Assembly (NCBI GenBank): GCA_018499965.2
Contig: JAHBAS020000003.1
Coordinates: forward strand, 1 to 43,299
Length of the DNA stretch: 43,299 nucleotides
Source of the DNA: Candidatus Uhrbacteria bacterium
Lineage (GTDB): Bacteria > Patescibacteriota > Patescibacteriia > 2-12-FULL-60-25
Reading direction: 5' to 3'
The position numbers and the translations under genes were made by a program. The notes beneath the pieces are model-generated. The model worked only from the letters and a program-made list of their open reading frames with translations. It was not told the DNA's origin and ran no database searches. Position 1 is the first letter of the stretch. Each line of letters begins with the position of its first letter. This document shows, piece after piece, positions 31,575 through 38,584 of this stretch.

Positions 31575-31603
31575 AGCGTAGCTTTTTTGGGACTTTTTCG
31601 CAA
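31575..31603 (-). promoter_or_regulatory. Sigma70-like near-leaderless promoter of the flippase gene
   Basis: On the minus strand TTGCGA (31603-31598), 17 bases, then TACGCT (31580-31575). The start point would fall about 4 bases before the ATG at 31564. The 84-bp gap 31565-31648 contains nothing else notable. Confidence 0.5.
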
Positions 31604-31648
31604 TATGGATTTGCTGGCATCGTTTTGGCACCCTACTGGTGATTTTTC

Positions 31649-32968
31649 TTATCGGTCCTTCGTTAATTCGTACAGTTCCGTATTGTAGATCGGTCGTTGT
31701 TCGTCAAGAACGATGAGGGCCTTCAAAAAGAGGGTAATGAATTTGATTTTCAGTTCGGGACAGGTTGTTTCTCCTGTATATGTATTTACCATCAATACAT
31801 ATCCTTTAAGGTCTGGTTTCCGGTGATAGGTCAGAATGCCCGTCATGATTCTTTTTGCGGCATTGAGGTATTTCGGGTCGTTGGATAATTCTGAAATTTT
31901 GGAAAAGGCGATAAACGTATCCGTGAGATTGTCTAAATCCGTGTCCGTGCAATCCGTCGACTGTGGAATGAGTCCCGTATTCTCATCTTGCAATTCCATC
32001 CAGGATAGCGCGATTTTTTCCGCAAGATTCAGGAATTCCTTATCATGTAAAAAATAATAACAATCCGCAGCCCAATCCATAACGGGGAAGTTTTGAACGA
32101 GTTGCGCGTGTTCCGTGTGTATCGCCATGCCATTTGACGTGGAGAATTCGACGATGCGATTTTTTGAATCTAGCGCATATCGGATGATCGCATCCTTCAT
32201 CTGGACGAGATGGGCTCGATATTCTTCCTTTCCGGTCGCTTTGTATAATTCCAAGAAGGCGTATGCCGTATTGGAAAAATATTTCATGGGCGTATATTTC
32301 GTCCTTGCAGATCGCAAGCGCGTTTCGACGATAGCCCTTCCAAAGATATTTGTGCCGGTGAGATTTGGAACGAGCGGAAAGAAGTTTTTCGGAGTCATTT
32401 GCATCAGATTAAACGCAAGCCGTTCGGCGATGCGGAGATAGCGTGGCTCGTCGAATGTGCGGGCAAGCGAGGTCCAAATTTCAATGAACATGCCGTCTTT
32501 GAAATCAAAAATCGGCAAACGGAAGCCTGTTGTCGGAAAATACCAGGAAGATGGCGATTTTTTTTCGGGATGATACGTCTGGATGACGCTTGTTGAGACG
32601 CGTTGGATGAGTGATTTGAGCGGATCGGACGGGAAGAAAGAATAGGTATCGGCTAATCCCAGCAAAAGGTCGGTGTGTTCGTATGAACGCGTGCACGGCA
32701 TTCCGAAGTAGGTGAATTCCGCAGGTAAAAGGCTTTCTTTGGTTAGGATATTTTCCGTGTCCTTGAGTTGCTTGAGGCAAAAGTCTTTTTGTTTGAGGTA
32801 TGCGAAAAAGGGGAGATAGTCTCCCAGATCATTAAAAAGCCGCGCCTTGCGACCCGTGCCGTCTTGCTTTACACTGCGAGGCAGCCCACCTTGTCCGTCA
32901 TCATAATACGTTAGCGTCCAGTGGATGATCTCATTTATCGCCTGTTTTGGTGTTAGTTCGGGACTCAT
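31649..32968 (-). CDS. Helical toroid-like protein (possible six-hairpin glycosidase fold)
   Basis: The 439-residue soluble protein has no signal peptide (MSPELTPKQAINEIIHWTLT). It is mainly alpha-helical with repeated pairs of helices carrying aromatic and acidic residues: YDDGQGGLPRSV at the N terminus, FNDLGDYLPFFAYL, EHTDLLLGLADTY, YFSNTAYAFLELYKATG, PVMDWAADCYYFL, DTFIAFSKISEL. This pattern resembles alpha/alpha-toroid carbohydrate enzymes (glucuronyl epimerases, GH88/GH105-like), but no catalytic signature is sure. Its ATG at 32968 sits 9 bases from a strong -10. It is divergent from the nitroreductase gene. It is likely a glycan-processing or sugar-modifying enzyme of the cluster. Confidence 0.68.
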   Translation of the reverse strand: MSPELTPKQAINEIIHWTLTYYDDGQGGLPRSVKQDGTGRKARLFNDLGDYLPFFAYLKQKDFCLKQLKDTENILTKESLLPAEFTYFGMPCTRSYEHTDLLLGLADTYSFFPSDPLKSLIQRVSTSVIQTYHPEKKSPSSWYFPTTGFRLPIFDFKDGMFIEIWTSLARTFDEPRYLRIAERLAFNLMQMTPKNFFPLVPNLTGTNIFGRAIVETRLRSARTKYTPMKYFSNTAYAFLELYKATGKEEYRAHLVQMKDAIIRYALDSKNRIVEFSTSNGMAIHTEHAQLVQNFPVMDWAADCYYFLHDKEFLNLAEKIALSWMELQDENTGLIPQSTDCTDTDLDNLTDTFIAFSKISELSNDPKYLNAAKRIMTGILTYHRKPDLKGYVLMVNTYTGETTCPELKIKFITLFLKALIVLDEQRPIYNTELYELTKDR

Positions 32969-32977
32969 ATGACGGTC

Positions 32978-33006
32978 AGTTTAACAGGGCCTGGTTTTAT
33001 TGTCAT
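32978..33006 (-). promoter_or_regulatory. Sigma70-like near-leaderless promoter of the toroid-like gene
   Basis: On the minus strand ATGACA (33006-33001), exactly 17 bases, then TAAACT (32983-32978). The start point would be about 3 bases before the ATG at 32968. The -35 box lies 4 bases from the divergent nitroreductase ATG (33010), so the two genes must share or interlock control. No clear plus-strand promoter is seen. Confidence 0.6.
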
Positions 33007-33009
33007 GAT

Positions 33010-33705
33010 ATGACATTTGTCGCCTTTTCGAATTTGGTCCGCGCGAGACAGAGCGTGCGTATGTTCGACGATCGTTCTATTCCGCGGGAAGTCATTCGTG
33101 AGATCGTGCAGTTGGGGCAATGGGCTCCCTATTCATGCAATCTTCAGCTTGCGCAGTGTACGATCGTGGATGACCCGGAGCTGCTAGAGGCACTCTCGCT
33201 CCATGCGGATGCAAAATTCGGATGGGCGCCTTGTATTCTCGTGTTGTCATTCGATGGTCGGTTGGGCCGAAAACGTTCCGCATCGGAAATAAGTATCGGA
33301 GGGATGATGCAGACGATTCTTTTGGCGGCGACGGAAAAAGGCATTTCAACATGTCCGATGGCTGGTTTTGCAGGGGATCAAGAAATCAAAAAACGTTTGA
33401 ACATCCCGCGGGAGCATGAATTGGCTCTTCTTATCGCTATGGGGTATCCGACTTCGGATTCCATAAAAAAAGAGGATCGATTCCGTCTTTCGTTCGGGCG
33501 TTTTGCTTTTTGGAATCGCGACGCATCGCGTAAGGCGGATTTGCCGAAGAACCTGTCCATGCGCATTAAGGATTGGTCGATGAATGAGGTGATCTCATAT
33601 CGGGAACGTCTGGCCCCGGTGTATCTATATGACCGCCACTATCGTTTGCAGGTTTTTTCCGATGCGGTATTCGAGTCTGCAGTTTCTCGTTTTTTTCCGT
33701 CTTAG
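33010..33705 (+). CDS. Nitroreductase family flavoprotein, C-terminal tail resembling a methyltransferase N terminus
   Basis: The protein has 231 residues from ATG 33010; the frame is open upstream to 32947 but only over the divergent promoter. Nitroreductase features: LVRARQSVRMFDDRSIPRE (FMN phosphate site RxSxR), LGQWAPYSCNLQ (the SxxNxQ motif), GGMMQTILLAATEKGISTCPM and ALLIAMGYP near 150. The fold is complete by about residue 185. The remaining 45 residues (YRERLAPVYLYDRHYRLQVF and on) look like the helix before SAM motif I. A T7 run at 33690-33696 precedes the stop, and the SAM domain continues in the -1 frame. Family role: FMN-dependent NAD(P)H oxidation; substrate unknown. Confidence 0.82.
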   Translation: MTFVAFSNLVRARQSVRMFDDRSIPREVIREIVQLGQWAPYSCNLQLAQCTIVDDPELLEALSLHADAKFGWAPCILVLSFDGRLGRKRSASEISIGGMMQTILLAATEKGISTCPMAGFAGDQEIKKRLNIPREHELALLIAMGYPTSDSIKKEDRFRLSFGRFAFWNRDASRKADLPKNLSMRIKDWSMNEVISYRERLAPVYLYDRHYRLQVFSDAVFESAVSRFFPS

Positions 33706-33722
33706 CCTTGTCAGGCGGCAAG
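33690..33722 (+). promoter_or_regulatory. T7 slippery heptamer with downstream stem-loop
   Basis: T-TTT-TTT (33690-33696) is in the correct phase for a -1 slip from the nitroreductase frame. Ten bases later CTTGTC-AGGC-GGCAAG (33707-33722) can form a 6-bp stem including one G-T pair. A -1 slip, or one extra T, joins the nitroreductase to the methyltransferase domain. A sequencing error in the homopolymer would look the same. Confidence 0.5.
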
Positions 33723-34292
33723 ATATTAGATCTGTGCACGTATGACGGCGCTGCATTGAGGTGCATGCTTCGAAAGTTTCCGGATGCTGCATATACCTTT
33801 TCAGATCACTTGCCGTACGTAGGTTCGATTTTTAGAAAATTTCGATCCGATCTCGAGTTTGTCCTTGCTGACGAATCTCATGTTTTAGAAGCTGGAGACG
33901 CTTCGGTTGATGCGGTGACCTGTTTTCATAAGATTGAATTTACTCCAAACTGGGAGAGAATCGTTCGCGAAGCGTTTCGGGTTCTAAAACCCGGAGGGTA
34001 TTTATTCATCTCCACGAGCCAGCCTTCGTTTGCAAAGCGTTTTTTTGATATGTCTCGAGCGTATTTTCTTTCCTGGCCGAATAAACCGAATGTCTATGAT
34101 GGAAATCCTTATTACAAAATAGGTCCTTTTGGACGGAGGAACTTGTCGTCGGTGTCTGAGGTTGGGAAACAGGCTGGTTTTTGTATTCGATCCAGTGGAG
34201 TGGAGCGGGTACATGGAGCTGTTCTGGGTCATGACTACGGATGGATTCTCTTTTCTAAAGATGGATCTTTGGCGTTGGATTGTAAAACTTAA
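33708..34292 (+). CDS. SAM methyltransferase domain, frame-displaced from the nitroreductase gene
   Basis: Read alone from TTG 33708 it has 194 residues and starts directly on motif I (GGKILDLCTYDGAAL), lacking the 40-50 residues normally before it. The frame is open back to 33633, inside the nitroreductase gene. Other motifs: YTFSDHLPYVGS, VDAVTCFHKIEFTPNW and LKPGGYLFISTSQPSF (motif III). The best reading is the C-terminal half of a nitroreductase-methyltransferase fusion of about 427 residues, joined by a -1 shift or by correcting T7 to T8. If it is a stand-alone gene, it begins with TTG and without a ribosome binding site. Target unknown. Confidence 0.72.
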   Translation: MSGGKILDLCTYDGAALRCMLRKFPDAAYTFSDHLPYVGSIFRKFRSDLEFVLADESHVLEAGDASVDAVTCFHKIEFTPNWERIVREAFRVLKPGGYLFISTSQPSFAKRFFDMSRAYFLSWPNKPNVYDGNPYYKIGPFGRRNLSSVSEVGKQAGFCIRSSGVERVHGAVLGHDYGWILFSKDGSLALDCKT

Positions 34293-34301
34293 AAGCCGTA
34301 T

Positions 34302-34330
34302 TTGACGTGACGGGCGGAATAAAATACCGT
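34302..34330 (+). promoter_or_regulatory. Sigma70-like near-leaderless promoter before 34340
   Basis: TTGACG (34302-34307), 17 bases, then TACCGT (34325-34330). The start point would fall about 3 bases before the ATG at 34340. The -10 is a weak match. Confidence 0.42.
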
Positions 34331-34339
34331 TGAGTTCAT

Positions 34340-35056
34340 ATGTGGAAAGGAAAGACCGTTTCTGTGGTATTGGCGAGCTATCGAGAGAAGGATTCGATCC
34401 GCGAGGTGATCGACGGATTTTTTGCCACCGGATTGGTTGATGATGTAATCGTCGTCGATAATAATGCCGAGCCGGGGAGCGCGGAAGAGGTGCAAAAGAC
34501 AAAAGCCAAGCTCGTTTTCGAGAAAAAACAAGGTCAAGGATTCGCCTTGCAACGAGGAATGCGTGAAGCGCAAGGGGATTATGTTGTGTTGTGCGAAGGG
34601 GATGGAACGTATGTTCCAGCTGACATCGAAAAGTTTTTAGTCTACGGAGAGCGCTTTCCTGTCGTATTCGGTACGCGAACGAATACGAGTACGATCGGTC
34701 CTGATGCGGGGCTCTTTTTTCTGCGTCGAGTGGCGGATATTTTTGAAGCGAAAGTGATTGAAATGCGATTTCGATCCCATCGACTCACGGATATCGGATG
34801 TACGTATAAGCTGCTGCATCAAGATGTGATCCGTATGATGGATGGTCAATGGATAAAAGGGGATTCCCATTTCGTGACGGAGATGACATTGCAAGTCGCC
34901 GCCCGCCGCATTCCGTTCATTGAGATTCCGGTTTCGTTCGTGAAGCGGGTTGGTGTTTCGTCCGTCACGGATGATATCGGGAAAATCATGAAATGGGGGT
35001 GGAAGTTGCTTTTTTTCATCATGACGTTTCGATTGCCATCGAAAACGAGCGTTTAA
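34340..35056 (+). CDS. GT2 family glycosyltransferase, DPM1-like
   Basis: The 238-residue GT-A protein has VSVVLASYREKDSIREVIDG, VDDVIVVDNNAEPGSAEEV, QGQGFALQRGMREAQGDYV and the metal site CEGDGTYVPADIEKF, then TDIGCTYKLLHQDVIR. The opening matches polyprenyl-phosphate hexose synthases. A single C-terminal hydrophobic segment (WGWKLLFFIMTFRL) may touch the membrane. It lies 4 bases before the DprE1-like gene, so the three genes 34340-37132 form one unit. This suggests the GT2 makes the lipid-linked sugar that the DprE1/E2 pair then epimerises (inference). Confidence 0.88.
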   Translation: MWKGKTVSVVLASYREKDSIREVIDGFFATGLVDDVIVVDNNAEPGSAEEVQKTKAKLVFEKKQGQGFALQRGMREAQGDYVVLCEGDGTYVPADIEKFLVYGERFPVVFGTRTNTSTIGPDAGLFFLRRVADIFEAKVIEMRFRSHRLTDIGCTYKLLHQDVIRMMDGQWIKGDSHFVTEMTLQVAARRIPFIEIPVSFVKRVGVSSVTDDIGKIMKWGWKLLFFIMTFRLPSKTSV

Positions 35057-35060
35057 TCGT

Positions 35061-36401
35061 ATGTCTTTCCCATCCACGCGGACGATCCTAACGAGTTTTG
35101 ATGGAGGAGTGGTATTGCAGGCATCCGTCCAAAAGCCGGATAAGTACCGTTTTTTCGATTCATTGGGCGATGTCGCTTTGATTCCGCGAGGCGCAGGGCT
35201 TTCGTATCCGGCTGCCAGTTTTGGATCGGAGAGTACGTCGGTGGACCTTTCGAATTTTAATCGTCTTTTATCGTATCAAGACGGTCTCTTACATGTGGAG
35301 GCTGGAGCGACCTTGGGTCAGGTCTATAATTTCTTGATTAAGCATGGACGGTATCTTCCGATTCAACCCGGCCATCCTGATATTACGATCGGCGGATGCG
35401 TGGCTGCTGACGTGCATGGAAAAAACCAACTTCGTGACGGCACGTTCATCGAGCTCGTAGAAGCGTTGGAGCTTTTTCATCCCAAGCACGGGGTCGTGAC
35501 GCTTAGTCGTACGGAGCATGCGGATCTTTTTTATCTCACCTGCGGGGGATATGGGCTTACGGGCATCATCCGTACGGTCCATTTGCGAACGAGGGAGCTC
35601 CCATCTCCCGTCGTTGAAATCGTCACGATTCCCGTGTCGTCCGTTGAGGATTTGGAAGCGGTGATAACGGAAAAGGCGCGTCAGTACGACCTCGTATACT
35701 CCTGGCATGATTTTACCCAAAGAGGGAAAGGATTCGGAAAAGGTTTTATCAAGGCTGCGCGATTCGTGCCTTCCTCCGAAGTCGCTTCTTCTTTCGATCA
35801 ACGTGACCGGCATCCGAAGCGGACGTTATACGCTGAGCATCGAGGAATGTATCGATATGCGTTTTTTTCGCAGTGGACAACGCGGCCATTCAATGCCCTT
35901 TTTTACCAGAGTAATATGATCGGACGTTCTGTGCACAAGATGCCCCTCTACGATTTCCTATTCCCGGTCCATAACAAAGAAATTTATTTTAAATTTTTTG
36001 GTCGCAAGGGATTCCATGAGTGTCAGTTCATCATTCCTTTCAAACAGGTTTCTTCGTGGACCGAAGAAGTGAAAGTATATCTTTCGGGTCATTCCATATC
36101 CGTCACCCTGGCCTCGGCAAAGCTCTTTGTCGGTGAACAGCGTTTATTGCGTTTTACGGGTCAGGGGATTTGTATGGCGTTGGATGTCCCACGATCCGCC
36201 CAAGGTCGTCTCTTCGTGGATTTTCTCAATGACCTTGCCACCCGAACCGGCGCTATTCCAAATATTATCAAAGACGCTGAGCTATCCGCTCCTGTCGTAG
36301 CCGCCTGTTATCCGGAGTATGAAGCGTTTCGATCGGCCTTGCGCGCATGGGATCCTGATCGAATGTTCCGTTCTCACTTATCAGAAAGGATCGGGCTATG
36401 A
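35061..36401 (+). CDS. dprE1: FAD-dependent oxidoreductase, DprE1-like
   Basis: The 446-residue VAO-type FAD protein has ALIPRGAGLSYPAASFG (diphosphate-binding loop, with the RGxGxSY pattern of DprE1) and PIQPGHPDITIGGCVAADVH followed by GKN, the DprE1 signature region. YGLTGIIRTVHLRTREL and a C-terminal CYPEYEAFRSALRAWDPDRMF also match. In mycobacteria DprE1 oxidises the 2'-OH of decaprenyl-phospho-ribose. The homologue here would do the same to some polyprenyl-phosphate sugar at the membrane. It overlaps its SDR partner by ATGA (36398-36401), the same pairing as dprE1-dprE2. The substrate could be ribose or a hexose from the upstream GT2. No UbiA-type phosphoribosyltransferase is seen. Confidence 0.82.
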   Translation: MSFPSTRTILTSFDGGVVLQASVQKPDKYRFFDSLGDVALIPRGAGLSYPAASFGSESTSVDLSNFNRLLSYQDGLLHVEAGATLGQVYNFLIKHGRYLPIQPGHPDITIGGCVAADVHGKNQLRDGTFIELVEALELFHPKHGVVTLSRTEHADLFYLTCGGYGLTGIIRTVHLRTRELPSPVVEIVTIPVSSVEDLEAVITEKARQYDLVYSWHDFTQRGKGFGKGFIKAARFVPSSEVASSFDQRDRHPKRTLYAEHRGMYRYAFFSQWTTRPFNALFYQSNMIGRSVHKMPLYDFLFPVHNKEIYFKFFGRKGFHECQFIIPFKQVSSWTEEVKVYLSGHSISVTLASAKLFVGEQRLLRFTGQGICMALDVPRSAQGRLFVDFLNDLATRTGAIPNIIKDAELSAPVVAACYPEYEAFRSALRAWDPDRMFRSHLSERIGL

Positions 36402-37132
36402 AATTTTTAATCATTGGTGCATCTTCCGGTCTCGGGCGTTCATTGTCCGAGGCTTTGGCTGCCTCCGGACATGATCTCGTATTGGTAGCGAGTGACGAAA
36501 GGGATTTGTCTGTTCAATGCGCGGATTTGTCTTTGCGATACCATGGAATGATCGTGCCTGTGGCATGCCACATCGATCCACGGAATCAATGGCTTGATGC
36601 ATTCAAAGACCGGATGTCTATGATGACTGATCTAGATGGAATCTTTTTTCCACTAGGCTGGTCAAGCGATCGAGATAGCGTTGCGCTTGATTCGGAACAT
36701 GTCGACGCTTTGGTCGAATCGAATTTTTCAGCCATCGTGAAGATCGTGTCTTTGTTTTTGAATCACTTTCTTGCAAGGGGTAGAGGATCCATCGTCGGAT
36801 TCGGATCAGTCGCTTCTCTGCGAGGACGTTCGAATAACGTCGTATATGCCGCTGCCAAGCGAGCGCTTTCCAGTTATTTCGAGAGTCTGCGACACGCGCT
36901 TGCGAATACTCAGATTCGCGTGCAGTTCTATCAACTCGGTTACGTGGATACGCCGCGAAACTTCGGGAAGCGCTTCTTATTTCCTCAGGGGGATCCTAAG
37001 ATAGCGGCAAAGCGAGTGATGAAGAATCTCCATAGGGATTTTGGTCGCGTATTTTTTCCGAGATTTTGGTTTATCATTCAATACGTCGTTCGGTGGTTGC
37101 CCTGGCGTATTTTTAAACGATTGAATTTTTAA
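36398..37132 (+). CDS. dprE2: Short-chain dehydrogenase, DprE2-like
   Basis: The 244-residue classical SDR has the cofactor loop FLIIGASSGLGRSLSEAL, a Ser in VGFGSVASLRGRS and the catalytic Tyr150/Lys154 in VVYAAAKRALSSYFESLR. RVQFYQLGYVDTPRNF and a hydrophobic, basic C terminus (IIQYVVRWLPWRIFKRLNF) fit the membrane-associated DprE2 group. With the upstream FAD enzyme it would reduce a 2-keto lipid-linked sugar, completing a C2 epimerisation, for example ribose to arabinose in mycobacteria. It is ATGA-coupled to the DprE1-like gene. Function by gene pair and family; the sugar is not known. Confidence 0.82.
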   Translation: MKFLIIGASSGLGRSLSEALAASGHDLVLVASDERDLSVQCADLSLRYHGMIVPVACHIDPRNQWLDAFKDRMSMMTDLDGIFFPLGWSSDRDSVALDSEHVDALVESNFSAIVKIVSLFLNHFLARGRGSIVGFGSVASLRGRSNNVVYAAAKRALSSYFESLRHALANTQIRVQFYQLGYVDTPRNFGKRFLFPQGDPKIAAKRVMKNLHRDFGRVFFPRFWFIIQYVVRWLPWRIFKRLNF

Positions 37133-37174
37133 TTTCGATAACGGCTATGCGGAACAATGTCGAGCGTTTCAAAA

Positions 37175-37203
37175 TTGACGTGACGGGGACGTCTCTGTAT
37201 ATT
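37175..37203 (+). promoter_or_regulatory. Strong sigma70-like promoter before the C-methyltransferase gene
   Basis: TTGACG (37175-37180), exactly 17 bases, then TATATT (37198-37203). The start point is near 37210, giving a 20-base leader without a Shine-Dalgarno sequence before ATG 37230. It is one of the best promoter matches in the window. Confidence 0.68.
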
Positions 37204-37229
37204 AGCCCATATTCTCCTGCTGTTTTTGT

Positions 37230-38507
37230 ATGATCATCAACTCCCGTTGCCGTATTTGCCAGAGCGATAAACTGCATAAAGTGATTGATTTAGGCTCTCA
37301 GCCCCCGGCGAACGCCTTTTTACGACCCGATCAATTAGATCAGCCGGAGGAGCGTTTCCCGCTGGAGATGCACGTTTGCGGCGATTGCAACTTGGCTCAA
37401 TTGATTCACGTGGTCGACAAAGAAGATCTTTTTTCCGATTATATTTACTACACGTCCGGGATTCCGAAGGTTTCTCCGTACTGGCAGGGGTATGCGGATC
37501 AAGTCGCTGAACAGTGCCTTCATGATGCGAATGATTTCGTGGTTGAAGTTGGGAGCAACGACGGGCTTCTTTTGTGGTCGTTTAAAGAAAAAGGCTTCCG
37601 AACGCTCGGTGTGGATCCAGCCAAGAATATCGCTCCTATCGCAGAGTCTCGCGGCGTGCGGACGGTTGTGGATTTTTTTGGTGAGAAGGTTGCTACGGAT
37701 ATCGTACATCAAGACGGAAAAGCGAAGTTGATCATCGGGAATAATGTCATCGCTCATATCAATGATCATCATGATCTTTGTCGGGGCATCAAGGCGCTGC
37801 TTGCGGATGACGGAACGTTTGTCCTTGAGGCTCCGTACTTGGTCGACATGATCGAGCATGTGACGTTCGACACGATTTACCATGAACATTTGTCTTTTTT
37901 GGCGGTTCGTCCGTTGATAAAGTTATTTGAGCAATTCGGTTTGGAAGTTTTCGATGTTCACATCGTTCCGGCGCAGGGCCAATCCATTCGTGTATTCGTT
38001 GGACACGCAGGAGCGCACGAAGTGAAGCCGAGCGTGCAGGCTTGCGTTGCAAAGGAGCTTGAACTTGGACTGGATAAGATAGAGACGTACATGGAGCTTG
38101 CGAAGAAGGTAGAGCATTGTAAGAACGCGACGTTGGATATCCTCCATGGATTAAAATCTTCTGGTGAACGCATTGCCGGGTATGGCGCGTCCGCAAAGGG
38201 GATGACCGTGTTGAATTATTATCATATCGGTTCGGATATGCTTGATTTTGTCATGGACGAGCTTCCTTCAAAGGAGGGGCTGTTTACGCCAGGTACGCAT
38301 ATCCCATTGGCTTCCAAGGCTTATGCGGAAGAACATCGTCCAACGAGTTACCTCTTATTGGTGTGGAATTATTTACCATTGGTTTTAGCCAAAGAACAAG
38401 CCTTTTTGGCTGCCGGTGGGAAATTCATCTTGCCAACGGGCGTTGTTGTTGATGCGCAGGGCGTACATGAGGCAGAATATACAGAGGAGGAAAAAGTTCC
38501 TGCATAG
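37230..38507 (+). CDS. Sugar C-methyltransferase (NovU/TylC3-like)
   Basis: The 425-residue protein has the three-part build of NDP-sugar C-methyltransferases. The N-terminal zinc site is CRICQSDKLHKVIDLGSQPP with the second cysteine pair in CGDCNLAQL (Methyltransf_13). The SAM domain has FVVEVGSNDGLLLWSFKEKG and IGNNVIAHINDHHDLCRGIK. The C-terminal domain (Methyltransf_14) has IAGYGASAKGMTVLNYYHIG and LLVWNYLPLVLAKEQAF. TIYHEHLSFLAV holds the Tyr-His-Glu-His motif used in catalysis on keto-sugars. It adds a methyl branch next to a 4-keto group of an NDP-6-deoxysugar. Possible substrates from this locus are CDP- or GDP-4-keto-6-deoxy sugars. It has its own strong promoter. Confidence 0.92.
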   Translation: MIINSRCRICQSDKLHKVIDLGSQPPANAFLRPDQLDQPEERFPLEMHVCGDCNLAQLIHVVDKEDLFSDYIYYTSGIPKVSPYWQGYADQVAEQCLHDANDFVVEVGSNDGLLLWSFKEKGFRTLGVDPAKNIAPIAESRGVRTVVDFFGEKVATDIVHQDGKAKLIIGNNVIAHINDHHDLCRGIKALLADDGTFVLEAPYLVDMIEHVTFDTIYHEHLSFLAVRPLIKLFEQFGLEVFDVHIVPAQGQSIRVFVGHAGAHEVKPSVQACVAKELELGLDKIETYMELAKKVEHCKNATLDILHGLKSSGERIAGYGASAKGMTVLNYYHIGSDMLDFVMDELPSKEGLFTPGTHIPLASKAYAEEHRPTSYLLLVWNYLPLVLAKEQAFLAAGGKFILPTGVVVDAQGVHEAEYTEEEKVPA

Positions 38508-38519
38508 CGCTTTCTATCA

Positions 38520-38536
38520 CGCTATCGTCCATAGCG
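38520..38536 (+). terminator. Hairpin after the C-methyltransferase gene
   Basis: CGCTAT (38520-38525), loop CGTCC, ATAGCG (38531-38536), then GCTTTGTTTC. The stem is perfect, but the T-rich stretch is interrupted, so termination is only possible. TACGAT at 38560-38565 in the same 77-bp gap could be a weak -10 for the next gene. Confidence 0.4.
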
Positions 38537-38584
38537 GCTTTGTTTCGCGAATGGTAACGTACGATCTATCCACATGTACGCGCT

